Assembly: GCA_029215795.1 (NCBI GenBank)
Contig: JARDYH010000002.1
Span: 61,543,001 to 61,607,000 of the forward strand
Source: Anniella stebbinsi
Taxonomy: Eukaryota > Chordata > Lepidosauria > Squamata > Anniellidae
DNA: 64,000 nucleotides
Direction of reading: 5' to 3'
In this document: positions 54,274 to 64,000 of the stretch, in pieces
How the letters are laid out: each line of letters begins with the position of its first letter
Position numbering within the stretch: the stretch's first letter is position 1
Notes under the pieces: model-generated
The model's database searches: none
Seen by the model: only the letters and a program-made list of their open reading frames with translations
Told to the model about the DNA's origin: nothing
Program-made: the position numbers and the translations under genes

Positions 54274-55003
54274 TTGAAAAATATTGGACCCAGAAGAGGG
54301 GTATCAGCTGTGGCTCTTCCTGAGTCCCTCACAGCTTCCCAGAGAGTGCAGCTGAAGAGCCTGTTAGAGGAATTTAAAGAGCTTTTCTATGGCTTGCTGG
54401 GGTGCACTACACTGGCATGTCATTCCATCCCCACAGGGAACCACCCACCTATCCAGTCTCCCCCTTACCCGGTCACCGGTAAGCATGCGGAGGTGGTGGT
54501 TCAGGAGATAAGGGAGATGCTGGACACGAGAGTGATTCAGAAGAACCAGAGCCCCTGGTCTTTGCCCATAGTATTGGTGGTTAAACGGGATGAGGGTTGT
54601 TTTTGCATGGACTATAGGAGGCTAAACAGTGCCTCCCAGGTCAATCCCTTCCTGATGCCACATATCGATGCATTTGTAGAAGTGCTGGGGAAGGCTAAGT
54701 ACATTTCCACCTTGGATTTAACGAAGGGTTATTGGCAAGTCCCATTAGACAAAGATGCCGCCTTAAAGTCAGCCTTCTCTGCCCCAGATGGCTTGTATCA
54801 GTTCACAGTTCTGCTGATTGGCCTAAAGGGGGTGCTAGCTACCTTCCAAAGACTTGTTAATGTGCTCCTGAATGGCCTGGGGCGGGGTCGCATGTGTTTA
54901 TCTGGATGACATCGCAATACACAGTGATATGTGGAAAGACCACCTAAGTAATGTTAGACAAGTCCTGGGGCGGCTTCAGCAAGCAGAGCGCACAATAAAA
55001 GTT
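54274..55003 (+). pseudogene. Reverse transcriptase, truncated
   Basis: Ty3/Gypsy-type RT: HSIPTGNHPPIQSPPYPVTG, then FCMDYRRLN, YISTLDLTKGYWQVPL and FQRLVNVLLNGL. The catalytic YLDD is present at 54899-54910 after a frameshift. The similarity ends at about 55003 after LGRLQQAERTIKV. RNase H and everything downstream are missing, so the copy is 3'-deleted. Confidence 0.92.
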
Positions 55004-55010
55004 TGGCACC

Positions 55011-55959
55011 CCACAGGCGAATGGCCATGGAGTGGAACAGAAGTCCCCAGCACTACCTTCTGAGACTGCTCCTCCAGGAAGGACCAAAACCACTTTAACA
55101 CCGTGCCTCCTAAACCCAACCTACAATTTAAAAGAAAAAGATTTGCCAAGCTGAAACGCTTAGCAAAACTGCACCCCTCAACCTCCCCACACCCCTTCTG
55201 CCTTGGCCAGCAAGAGGCAGCAGGGTTTGGGATGAATACTGGTTAGATCCACTGCTTCACTTTAGGATCATCATAATCCACCATCTTTGAAGCAATTTTC
55301 AAGGTAATCTGAATAAATTACAACAAGCAAGAAATGCTGTTAAAATAAGCTTCAAAATTGAAGTCATACATTCTATAAGCCACAAGAGGGAGCCCTTGAA
55401 TCAGAATCCTTTCCCAAATTTTAGTTCCTTTTAACTGTAGAAAGTGACACACTTTCATTTTAAAGCTGGTTTTACTCAAATAATATTTGATTTAATTAGA
55501 ACAGAATTATATGCTAGTATTCAGACTATCCAGGACAGAGTTTGCCAGAGTTCATTTTGCAGCTGACTTCAGTAGGATTGCCTGCTCATGTGAAAGCCTT
55601 GCTTAGAAGGTGAACACATTCAAGTCAAGAGGACTTACTTTGAAATAAAATTATTGCTAAGATGGGGCCATTACAGAAGAAATCTCCCATTGTGCACAAA
55701 TGTATTAACAACGCTGTAGAAATGATGCAGAATTAGTTATAGTATTAAAAAAAACTAGCAGAGAATAAACAGAACGCAAGAAGGGAAGGAGAAACTGCAT
55801 CGCAGTTAGTTGTGTTGGTATGTAGCACTGTTCATTCTGGCAACCCAAAGCACCCACAATAAGGGGGATTTACATTTTGGAGAACTACTCTCTTGTTGCA
55901 CTGATACAGTCTGCAGAACACCCAGATTTGTATATGTGTTGCACAAAATGAGTATTTGC
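55011..55959. other. Intergenic DNA, unidentified
   Basis: The 55060-55150 segment (CCAGGAAGGACCAAAACCAC) looks repeat-derived but was not identified. The rest is AT-rich unique DNA. Confidence 0.4.
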
Positions 55960-56165
55960 ACATCATAGGAACATTGGAGGCTGCCTTATACACAGTCAGA
56001 TAATTGGTCCACCAAGCTCAGTATTGTCAACACTGACTGGCAGCAGCTCTTGAGGATTTCATGCAGGAATTTTTCCAGCCCTATGTGAAGATGCCAGGGA
56101 TTGGACCTGCGACCTTTTGAACAAAAAGCATGTGTTCCACCACTGAGCTACAGCCTCAGTGCAAA
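55960..56165 (-). mobile_element. tRNA-derived SINE, minus orientation
   Basis: Read on the minus strand: GGCTGTAGCTCAGTGGTGGA (A box), then AGGTCGCAGGTCCAATCCCTG (B box), then a tail ending near AAGGCAGCCTCCAATGTTCC. Same family as the copy at 22259-22445. Confidence 0.85.
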
Positions 56166-56264
56166 TGGCTGCAGTATTGAGATGGCAGAGATATAACACA
56201 GCTTGTTAAGATCCAACTCTTCTCTAGACTTCTTCTGTTTACTTTGGCAGTAAACTAAAAAGAC

Positions 56265-56345
56265 CAAAAATGAAGTTCTATGGCACCTTAAAGATAAGCT
56301 TGTTTATTGGGGTACGAGCTTTTGAAGGCTTATGTACCTGAAGCA
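56265..56345 (-). mobile_element. Diverged relative of the 43.3-kb retroelement fragment
   Basis: AAGTTCTATGGCACCTTAAAG, then TTATTGGGGTACGAGCTTTTG. It matches the GGCACTTTAAAG side of 43255-43370. The hammerhead-like part has decayed. Confidence 0.45.
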
Positions 56346-57049
56346 GAATGAGAAGACCAGTGATTTAGAAGAATGGGCTGAAAACAGACGCAACATCCAT
56401 AGGAGCACCATCATTGCATTCATTTGGAGACACAATCCGGGGGGGGGGGGGGCAAAGCAAAACAGGTGAGGCCAAAGACAAAAGGGGCAGGGACAAAAAT
56501 ACCAGCATGTTTTAGCTTAAGGCTCTTAACACCAGTAACTAAACTTTAGGAGAGGTATTTTAACCATTTAGAACAGCATGAAAATTGCACAAAAGGCAGG
56601 AAACCACCAAACGATAGTGTGTGGCGACAAGGGACAGTGCCAAGAGAAGGAGGTGTCGCCATGTGGAGAGGGCCAGATTGGCACCCTTGGAAGGCCAGAT
56701 TTGCCCCTCCCCGGCTTGAATTCCCCCACCCCTCAGCTAGTGGGCCCCTTCCTGTTTTAGTGGCATTCCCCACGATGTAGCTGTGACATGGCGTCACTCT
56801 GGGGCATTCTGGGTATTTTTAAATGGCATCTCGAGGCTACTTGACATGTGTGGGCGGGAGGGGCAGGTATCAGGACAGCAGCGGGCTCCAGCAACTGGCC
56901 AAGGATACCGTAGGTTAATGCCAGGCCTGCTTCCAGCTTTGGCTTCTGGTCTCTTGTGACATCAGTCAGTGGGTAGAGGCCTTGCTAACTTGTCAACTGC
57001 CAGCTTCATGGGAGGGCAACCTCAGGGCTTCTGAGGTGATGGCATCGAA
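56346..57049. other. Intergenic DNA, nothing recognised
   Basis: A poly-G run lies near 56439-56452. No gene. Confidence 0.4.
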
Positions 57050-57258
57050 AGCCAGTGTGGCCTGGTGGTTAGAGTGTTGGGCTGGGACTCAGGAGACCTG
57101 GGTTCAAGACCCCACTCAGCCATGAAACTGCCCCAACTTTGGGGCAGTTGGTGATTCTCAGCCTAACCTACCTGACAAGTTTATTGTGAGGATAAAAATG
57201 GATAGAAGGATTATGTAAACCACCTGGGGATCTTGGCAGGGAAAAAGGCAGGATCTAA
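57050..57258 (+). mobile_element. Sauria SINE, well preserved
   Basis: GCCAGTGTGGCCTGGTGGTT (A box), GGGTTCAAGACCCCACTCAG (B box), CAGCCTAACCTACCTGACAA, GTGAGGATAAAAATGG and a GGCAGGATCTAAAC tail. Full-length order of the squamate Sauria SINE. This is the best taxonomic marker in the window. Confidence 0.92.
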
Positions 57259-57299
57259 ACATGATAGCTTAATAAATAAAGCTTATTCCATTGTTGTGG

Positions 57300-57301
57300 T
57301 A

Positions 57302-57332
<31 letters not shown>

Positions 57333-57660
57333 TATGTATTTATTTCTATCCTGCCTCTCCCTCTGGATTGAGGCGGGGAACAACAATAAATATAAATACA
57401 AAGACCATAAAATAGATAAAACATTAAAACAAATAAAACTAATACATTATTAAAAACATCTTAAAATTCAACTGGGTAGGCCTGCCGGAAGATATCAGTC
57501 TTCACGGCTCTCTTAAATTCAAGAAATTTGTCGAATCTGCTCTGGCAGGCCATTCCACAGTCTGGGAGCAGCAGAATAGAAGGTCCTCTGGGCTCTTTGC
57601 AGTCAATCTTTGCAGCCCTGTCATGCGAGCCTGTATGTGACATTACAGTAGTGGCTCAGC
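57300..57660 (-). mobile_element. L2-like LINE 3' end, minus orientation, (AAT)n tail
   Basis: An AAT microsatellite at 57301-57331, then ATCCTGCCTCTCCCTCTGGA and GAGGCGGGGAACAACAATAA, the complement of the 9.2-kb and 25.5-kb termini. It continues into GGCCATTCCACAGTCTGGG, part of the ORF2 end or 3' UTR. Confidence 0.78.
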
Positions 57661-57800
57661 CACTGGCTGGGGGGGATGGGCTCACTTGGTGGCAGCTTCA
57701 GAAGAGGCAGCCTCAAGATCTCACAGGTCATCTGCTAAGAGTTCTCCTGTAATTTTGATATACCTCCCCTCGCTGTAGATGGTGGGATGAAGCAGAAGGA

Positions 57801-57986
57801 CCCTGGGATTTCCTCCACCAAGGAGGATTCCTCAAAGGTGTTTCACGATTCCGGAGACCCAGAAGCAAGGGCCCCTGACAAGAGCCTTGCAACCCTGGGA
57901 TTTCCTCCACTTCGAGGAGGATTCCTCAAAGGTGTTTCACGATTCCGGAGACCCAGAAGCAAGGGCCCCTGACAAGAGCCTTGCAA
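57801..57986 (+). repeat. 92-bp tandem duplication
   Basis: Copies start at 57801 and 57893 with CCCTGGGATTTCCTCCAC. They are nearly identical apart from a small change at CCAAGGAGG / TTCGAGGAGG. Confidence 0.92.
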
Positions 57987-58230
57987 CACATATTGGGAGC
58001 TCATGAACCAAACAGCTCATCAGACAAGGAGACTGCCTCCCACCCACCACCAATCAACCACTATCTTGCTCTACCCATCAATGCAGACCACTTTTCTTGG
58101 GTCTCTTGCTGAGCTAGGAGAGCTTGTTCCAGCCCAGACATAAGAGGGGAAGGGGTCTAAACTCACCCAGCTTGGTGGGGCACAGGCTCATCTCAGCCCA
58201 GGAGAAGGACCGTGGTTTCAGCTCCACTTG

Positions 58231-58272
58231 TGTTTGGATTGTGGCCAACTGGGACACTATGCTGCAGTGTGT
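58231..58272 (+). pseudogene. Gag CCHC zinc knuckle
   Basis: CLDCGQLGHYAAVC, exact C-x2-C-x4-H-x4-C spacing. This is the nucleic-acid-binding knuckle at the C-terminus of retrotransposon Gag. Confidence 0.8.
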
Positions 58273-58429
58273 CCAGGGAAAATATTGGGTAATTGGACAA
58301 TGGGAAAATCCATGGCCTCCATTGTGATGTGTCCCACAGCAGTTTGCCCAATATCTTGAGTGGCGCCAACCCACCAGTAGAAGCCCCATCTCACTTAATT
58401 TGCCTCTTCAGGAAGGAGGTATTTTGCTG

Positions 58430-58640
58430 TTCCCAAAGCCCCTCCTGTCCCTCTTGAAGCCATTGATGGACACCCATTGACACCAGCCCTGTCCAACATG
58501 AAACTCAGGATATAGGGACAGAAATCCAGAACCATGGGCAATGGCTGTCCTTTAATGAGGTCAACTCATTCCTAATTGGGGACTGCCTGGCTTGCTCAAC
58601 ACAATTGTTTTATCCATTACAGTGTGGTCAGTTCATGGGT
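58430..58640 (+). pseudogene. Gypsy protease-like remnant
   Basis: VPLEAIDGHPLTPAL is typical of the segment after the retropepsin active site in Sushi-type elements. Further on GTAWLAQHNCFIHYS resembles the LGLPWL motif region. Stops interrupt it. Confidence 0.5.
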
Positions 58641-58984
58641 TCAATTCAGCCTACTGTTGAAATACCTGCTTCCCAGGTCACATGGTCCAGTCAGCAGCTA
58701 CTGTGTCCCCTGTGTCAGAACCACAACTTCCCAACAAGTGTCCTCATTTTAAGGCATATTCAAACTGGTGGAAGAAGAAAGCCTGGCCCTCGTCACCCCT
58801 CTGTCTGCCCCATGGACCTTGTCCCAGGACTTTGCATCCCTGTGGGCAGCTGCATTCCTTGTCAGAGCAACTTGAATTGGCAGGCCTCATGGAATTGGGG
58901 TAAAAATCGAAAGCATGGCTTCCTTTGACCTTCCACCTCACCTGTTGGGGTACCTGCTTGATTCTTCAAAAGCAAGTGAGGATT

Positions 58985-59080
58985 ACAATTGTGCAACAAC
59001 TACTGAACTATTGGAAAGATTACTGTCTAGAAGAGTGCCTGTGGGAGCCTCTATACATGTCCAGGCACATCAACCTACGC
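58985..59080 (+). pseudogene. Chromodomain-like C-terminus of a Gypsy integrase
   Basis: QLLNYWKDYCLEECLWEPLY keeps the W-K-x-Y-x(2)-E-E-x(2)-W-E-P spacing of chromovirus chromodomains, followed by RRNF. Confidence 0.55.
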
Positions 59081-59110
59081 AGAAATTTCACAAATGACAT
59101 CAGTCAAAGC

Positions 59111-60990
59111 CTGGACCAAGTTAGGTGAGTTGCGGAGTGCCTAGAGAGGGAGAAGACATCCTGTCCCCTAGATTGGAGGCTCCTCAGTACCCTGTGAATG
59201 ATTCAGATTAAGACTGACCACACCTAATATCACCTCAATGGGTGTCCTCAGTACACACTTCTCTACCTCCATCTTCCCCTGTTCTTCAGTCACCAAGAGC
59301 ATGAGACTACGGAATCTGACAGTAGCCCTTGAAGAACTCCAGTTAGTAGGCAACATGGGTGGAGCCAATGAAAGACCAGGCGCAGCCAACTCTCTTAAGG
59401 CCTATGTGGACTACAGACCATCGCCTGAACAACAGCTCCTTATGGAAGAAGCTTCCAGCCAGCACTTTGTGGACTGTGCTCTCCAACGTCCTGCCTTGCC
59501 TCCAGCCTTCTACAATGTGGCTATGATGTGTATACTGCTTCCGCTGGTTTAGACACCAAGTGAGGAAACGCATTCCTAGAGCTTCAGGGGAGGAAACATT
59601 CACAACAAATGTCTCTCCCTTCATCCTGTTTGTGGGAACATCTCCATCCTCCTCCTTCATCTCTAACTCCATGTGGCACAACAAAAAGTGCTTGGACTTG
59701 GCATTGGGAGAGCCTGCAATGGGAGACAGAGTGAAGAAGTCAAGGGACTCTTGAGAAGGCTACCTCACATCAAACTCTAAACCCTGTCCCTTACTTCTGC
59801 ACCTGCCAGAAGTCCCACCCCATCCCCGGACGTCCCAGATCGAGGCATCACCTGATGGGGGTCATTTGACTATGGATTTTTCTGTTTAGCCCCTGCCATA
59901 CATGTGGGGCACTGGAAGCAGATGCGGGATCATTTCCAAGCCCATCCCAAGATGTTCCAGTTCAAAAGTCCTGCCCTGGATGGAGGGTTTATCTATTAGG
60001 ATTGTGGGATCCCTCTACAAACTCCTCAAGGTATTGTGGCTGAATACCACATGATGAGGTGGCATGATGAGTTTGTAGACAGGTCACATGACCTCGTCAC
60101 ATGATCCCTTCCTCCAGTGCAGGACTTCTGGGCATGGGGTTGGAAATGGCCCTTACTAGGTTGTTTTCATTTTCCCACATTTTCCCACATGTTTAGCAGG
60201 GGTCTCCACCCCTATTCTATTGGTCCATGGAGGTATGATGACTTCATCTAGGAGTCACATGATCCCCATCCAGTGATCTCTCTTTCCGGGGCAGGACTCC
60301 GGAAGTGGGACTTCCAGGGATGAGGTTGCACTTTTAGCAGAGGTTTAGTTAACCACCTCTTCCATTAAAATAAGGCGCAGGGCTTCCAGTTTGATGTGAT
60401 GTAACCTTTTTCACTTCTCCAGTGCATGTCATGCCCAGGGCTTGTGTGGGGAATACGACCTTTCTCTGCCCCGTTGCAGGCTAAATCAGCCACAGAGATG
60501 GTATCCTGATGAGGCACCTTATGGATGCTGTGCCAGGACTCAAGACTCAGTGGAGGGTGGCACCACTGGCATGTGGACTCCCATCTTGCCCTGAGAGGAG
60601 AAGAAACAGAACCAGCTTCTCCAAGACAAGGAGTTGTTTGTCTTTTTTGTTTTTGATTGCACAATTTTATTGATTTTATTGTTTGAATGATTTCATGTAA
60701 AGTGCTTTGTCGGTTCAGTCTATAAAGCAATATATAAAAACCTTTAATAAATCAATACCCAGTTGGTCACTGTGTAAATGATGTCATGGCTTTTTAGGCC
60801 CTCAGACTGAGAATTTCTGGAAGGCCACTGAAACATACCTATTTCTAATCAAGCTTGGAAAAAAACACATACCTGGTTTGCAGCAGATTAGCTGACCCCG
60901 TGATGCCACTAAGAACCATCTCCATCCACTTCTCAGAACAGCTGAAAGAAAAAAGAGCAAAGAATGAGCAAATAAAATGCCTGAGTTACA
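59111..60990. other. Unidentified, probably retroelement-flanking DNA
   Basis: The ORFs at 59238-59552 (plus) and 59343-59684 (minus) overlap and neither is recognised. 60365-60760 ends with a T-rich stretch and CCTTTAATAAATC, like a retroposed 3' end. No gene called. Confidence 0.4.
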
Positions 60991-61023
60991 GGAGGAGGAG
61001 GAGGAGGAGGAGGAGGAGGAGGG
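60991..61023. repeat. (GGA)n microsatellite
   Basis: About 11 uninterrupted GGA units. Confidence 0.95.
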
Positions 61024-63050
61024 TGCTAGTCTGAATCCTGCAGGGAGAGGCAGGATTGATAGGTGATTTGCTGGTATGCATGTTTGTTACATCAGTTGTG
61101 AAGCTGCAGTTTTGAGATATGGCATGAACTCTCTTGATTTATGTCTGTATTCAGTCATAGAGTATGAGTAGACCTATGTATTCCGATCCCCTGTTTAAAA
61201 AGCAGGTATGGTTCATCTAAAACGTATATTTAACAGATGTATGTGTAATATTCGTGGGCCTGAGTCATATGTTGTCATTTCTTATGAAGTGCCTAAAGTT
61301 TTCTAGGCAGTGTACTTTTAAAAAACAAATACCCACAGACCCTGCTTCCAGGCTTACTATCTAATAGGCTATTTAAAGGGGGAAAGGAGCAAACAGGAAA
61401 ACATGCAAATCCAGGCACTGATTCTTCATAATAATTAGATACAAAAATCTTTGATGACCATGTAGAATAGCCACTGATGGAGATGGTGCTAGGGTGGCAA
61501 TGTATCCTACTTTACAGAGAACAGTCCTCTCTTTGAAGGTGTTCTCTCTTTGAAGGGCTATTCCATCCAAGTCAAATTTAAAGATCAAGAAGAACCATAA
61601 CAAGAGAGAGCAGGGGCCTTGAGGTTGCTCATCAATAGAAACCACCTGACAATAAACTAGAGGTACATATGTCACCTGCTCACAGTTAGGGATGTATGGA
61701 TTTCGTTAAATCCATTCCGTTATTGTTTCACAGATTGTCTGGCATTTTTCATTTTATCATCTGCTCATTGATGGAATCAGATCTTTTTTAAAGGGTTTCA
61801 CTTGTGCAAATGTGCATTAGTGTAGTTGCAACTTGGCACAAATTCCTTCTCCAGGTGAAAAACAGGTCTGCAAGTCCACAGAATCTGCACAACTCAGAAA
61901 AAGCCGGTACTACTGAGGAATTCATAGGTCAGATTCACGGCAATCTAAACTCATCTGAAACTGTTGTAGATTTCTCCATCTCTAGTCACAGGACTTGTCT
62001 AAATTAGTGATTTATAAATGTTATAGCACACTCATGGCTGGCCACTCACAGAAGTTTTTGGGTGGATTGCATGACACTGTAAACCTCCAGCATTTCTCTC
62101 GTACTTTGGAAGGATTGCCATGTCTTAATTTGAAACTGAAATAAACTATAACAAAAAGACCCCTTTTCTGTTTCAGCATGAAAGGAGGAAATCATGCTAT
62201 AAGAAGAGGCAGACCACAGTGCCATCTTGTGGCTGTATAAATGAAACATATAAAACTCAATGTTAAAGGGGGAAGGGGGGAGGGGAAAAGGGAAATGTCT
62301 GTAAAGGTAGCACGTCATGATTGTGCGATGAAAAGGGAAGCAGAAAGTTGCGGTGTAGTTGCGGGATTTTCATTGGTATAGAAATGCTTTATGTCTTCCC
62401 ATGATGGTGAGATGCCCTGTATTTCTATTTAAATTTTAGCAATTATTTCTAAATTTGCATTGTTACATATAAATTAGAATATGGCCATGCTGGCTGGAGA
62501 TGAGTTGGGAGTACTAGGTCAGGGAAAACTGTTTTAAATCCAGTTAGTTTTATACCCATTACTTCTTCGACAAATGAATTCTGTTGCATGCTTTATTCAT
62601 CTTTTCTCCTTTTGTAGTTGACAAAATACTTGAAAATAGTGTCACAGTAAACCAAATATATAATCCTTTCTCTTTGTTGTTTGGCGTTCTTTAAACTCAG
62701 AAAGTATAGAATGCCACACTTCTTTTGATAAACATAAAATGGCTGTCTTCTGTTTGATCATCTGTTGCTGTTTTTCTTGGCCGTCTTTTATGCTTGCGAC
62801 ATGTTGACCTAGCAAATGATTGAAACCTAATCGTTCTCAACCTGTGGAAAGCAATAACATTTTAGCAAGCCCCTTTGGGCTGCTATTTTCCTCTGAGGGT
62901 GTTGTTTGTCAGAAACAGTGCCTTCGGGGGAAAACAATAGATTTGCAGTGTGTGTGGGAGGGGGGGAGATTTTTGGCAGGAAAACATGAGACCCCCAATC
63001 CAGGCCAGATCTACACCTTGTGTCAAATCATTATGATCCCATCATGGTAA
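61024..63050. other. Intergenic DNA, nothing recognised
   Basis: AT-rich, mostly unique. The ORFs at 61373-61675 and 62046-62318 have no domain support. Confidence 0.5.
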
Positions 63051-63052
63051 CA

Positions 63053-64000
63053 TACCGTATTTCCTCAAATCTAAGACGCCATCAATTCTAAGACGCACCT
63101 TAATTTCAGGGCCACCAACAGGGAAAAAGCTTTGCTTCAATTCTAAGACGCACCTTAATTTCTGTACCACCCACAGGAAAAAAAAACGTTGATTCTAAGA
63201 AGACGCAAAAAAAACCCTTAAATATATCTAACATTTTTTTTTTATTATAACAGAATTCCACTATACTAAAATAACAGAGGGAGGCTTCACTTTGGAAAGA
63301 GCAGGAAAGCACCCACGCCACTTTATTCTCCAGTGGAATTGGAGATTGCAATACGTGTGGTACCTTCTTGGTGCCTTCTTGCTGCCTTCAAGGGGCCCTC
63401 CCCTCTTCCCTCCCTCCCCTCTTCCCTCCCTCCCCCCTCCCCCTCCCCTCCCCCCTCCCTACTCACCTCCATCGCCGTTGCCGGTTGTTGTCGGCCCCCA
63501 GGGTCCCCGCAAGGGTGAGTTGCTTGGGTGGGGCAGATGCCGGTCCTCACTGCCACTGCGGATGGGGCCTGCGGCTGGATCTCCTCCTCCTCCTGCTGCT
63601 GCTCATGGGCTCTCTGGAGGCACCTGAGGAGCTGCAGAAGCAGCAGCAGGAGGAGAAGGAGATCCAGCCACAGGCCTGTCCGCTTGCTTCCCACCGCTGC
63701 GTGGAACATGGGGGGGGGGGAAGAGAGAGAGGCAGGCAGAGCGATGCTTGGGTCTCTCCGCACGGGGGCGGCGGCAGGCTCCAATGCTTCACAGGCACAC
63801 GTGTCTTACACGGAGCCGCTGCCGCTCCTGCGCAGAGAGACCCAAGCGTCGCTCTGCCTGCCTCTCTCTCTCTCCCCCCCCCCCTTGTTCCACACAGCGG
63901 TGGGAAACAAGCAGCAGACAGGGCCTGTGGCTGGATCTCCTCCTCCTGCTGCTGCTGCTGCTGCTGCTGCTGTGGCTCCTCAGGCGCCTCCAGGGAGCCC
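63053..64000. mobile_element. Repeat unit: ATTCTAAGACGCACC tandem motif and GC-rich block
   Basis: Starts TACCGTATTTCCTCAAATC, followed by repeated TTCTAAGACGCACCTTAATT words (63089-63165). This is a start common to dispersed repeats in vertebrates. It then leads into a GC- and CT-rich block (63395-63460) and the inverted repeat at the window end. A MITE-like unit is likely but its far end is outside the window. Confidence 0.5.
63610..64000. repeat. Long inverted repeat at window end, with (CTG)n
   Basis: Arm 1 (about 63610-63758) and arm 2 (63835-64000) are complementary, for example GGAGATCCAGCCACAGG against CCTGTGGCTGGATCTCC and GCTTGGGTCTCTC against GAGAGACCCAAGC. The spacer is about 76 bp. 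Arm 2 holds a (CTG)9 run at 63946-63972. It explains the mirrored ORFs on both strands, which are not genes. Confidence 0.8.

Larger units (their letters stand above)
49641..55010 (+). mobile_element. Gmr1-like Ty3/Gypsy LTR retrotransposon, decayed and 3'-truncated
   Basis: Order on the plus strand: 5' LTR (49641-about 50650), gag (50919-51600), protease (about 51700-51900), integrase (52030-54220), reverse transcriptase (54270-55003). Integrase before reverse transcriptase is Copia-like, but the protein sequences are Ty3/Gypsy. This is the diagnostic layout of the deuterostome Gmr1-like group. The IN C-terminus runs into the RT start with no LTR between, which argues against two juxtaposed elements. 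Many stops and frameshifts, two nested insertions, and no RNase H or 3' LTR: inactive. Confidence 0.85.
57790..59110 (+). mobile_element. Second Ty3/Gypsy copy, internally deleted (chromodomain type)
   Basis: In order: gag-like region with a 92-bp tandem duplication (57801-57986), CCHC zinc knuckle (58231-58272), protease-like region (58430-58640) and an integrase-terminal chromodomain-like block (58985-59080). RT, RNase H and the integrase core are absent. Chromodomain plus a single knuckle suggests a chromovirus such as the vertebrate Sushi group. The clade is inference. Confidence 0.6.

Noticed and set aside
59343..59684. 113-codon minus-strand ORF as a host exon
   Set aside because: It overlaps a plus-strand frame of similar length. 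No recognised family and no consistent splice sites seen.
63292..63798. ORFs of 111 and 153 codons rich in Pro, Glu and Leu runs
   Set aside because: Produced by CT-rich tracts, (CTG)n and the inverted repeat, with mirrored frames on both strands.

Overview
This is vertebrate nuclear DNA, most likely from a squamate reptile (lizard or snake). The evidence is tRNA-derived SINEs of the Sauria type, CR1 and L2-like LINE tails, many short non-autonomous DNA transposons, CpG-island promoters and long introns. There are no operons, no prokaryotic signals and no CRISPR. Almost all ORFs longer than 60 codons are chance frames or transposon debris.

Two host genes can be read with confidence, both on the minus strand. 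TMED7 (p24 cargo receptor) has three coding exons at 42434-42252, 38568-38323 and 36121-35885. They join in phase 0 to give 221 residues, and a CpG-island promoter lies at about 42.2-43.2 kb. TICAM2 (TRAM, the sorting adaptor for TLR4-TRIF signalling) has an uninterrupted 223-residue CDS at 21752-21081. A splice acceptor precedes it at 21801, and a non-coding first exon with a small CpG-rich promoter lies at 28.5-28.9 kb. In amniotes the order is FEM1C-TICAM2-TMED7-CDO1 with the first three on one strand. The CpG-rich left edge (1-560) is therefore probably the FEM1C start, with that gene running out of the window to the left.

The rest is intergenic or intronic and rich in repeats. 0.9-18 kb holds MITE-like elements, LINE tails, a CR1 3' end and an L2-like LINE with two later insertions. 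18-33 kb is mostly unique, with a few SINEs and hairpin MITEs. 33-43 kb is TMED7 and its probable long 3' UTR. 43-49 kb is unique sequence plus hairpin MITEs and an inverted pair of CpG-rich MITEs. 49.6-55.0 kb is a decayed Ty3/Gypsy element whose integrase lies upstream of reverse transcriptase, the order of Gmr1-like elements. It has been interrupted by an 806-bp Penelope-like insert with a 12-bp target duplication, and its LTR by a MITE. 57.8-59.1 kb holds a second, gutted Ty3/Gypsy copy (zinc knuckle, protease, chromodomain). 63.0-64.0 kb is GC-rich and ends in a long inverted repeat that runs off the window.

No complete new gene system is visible. The points most worth follow-up are the MITE group with 5-bp GC-rich target duplications, the Gmr1-like element, hammerhead-like motifs inside two retroelement fragments, and a reading-frame block to a TMED7-TICAM2 fusion protein.
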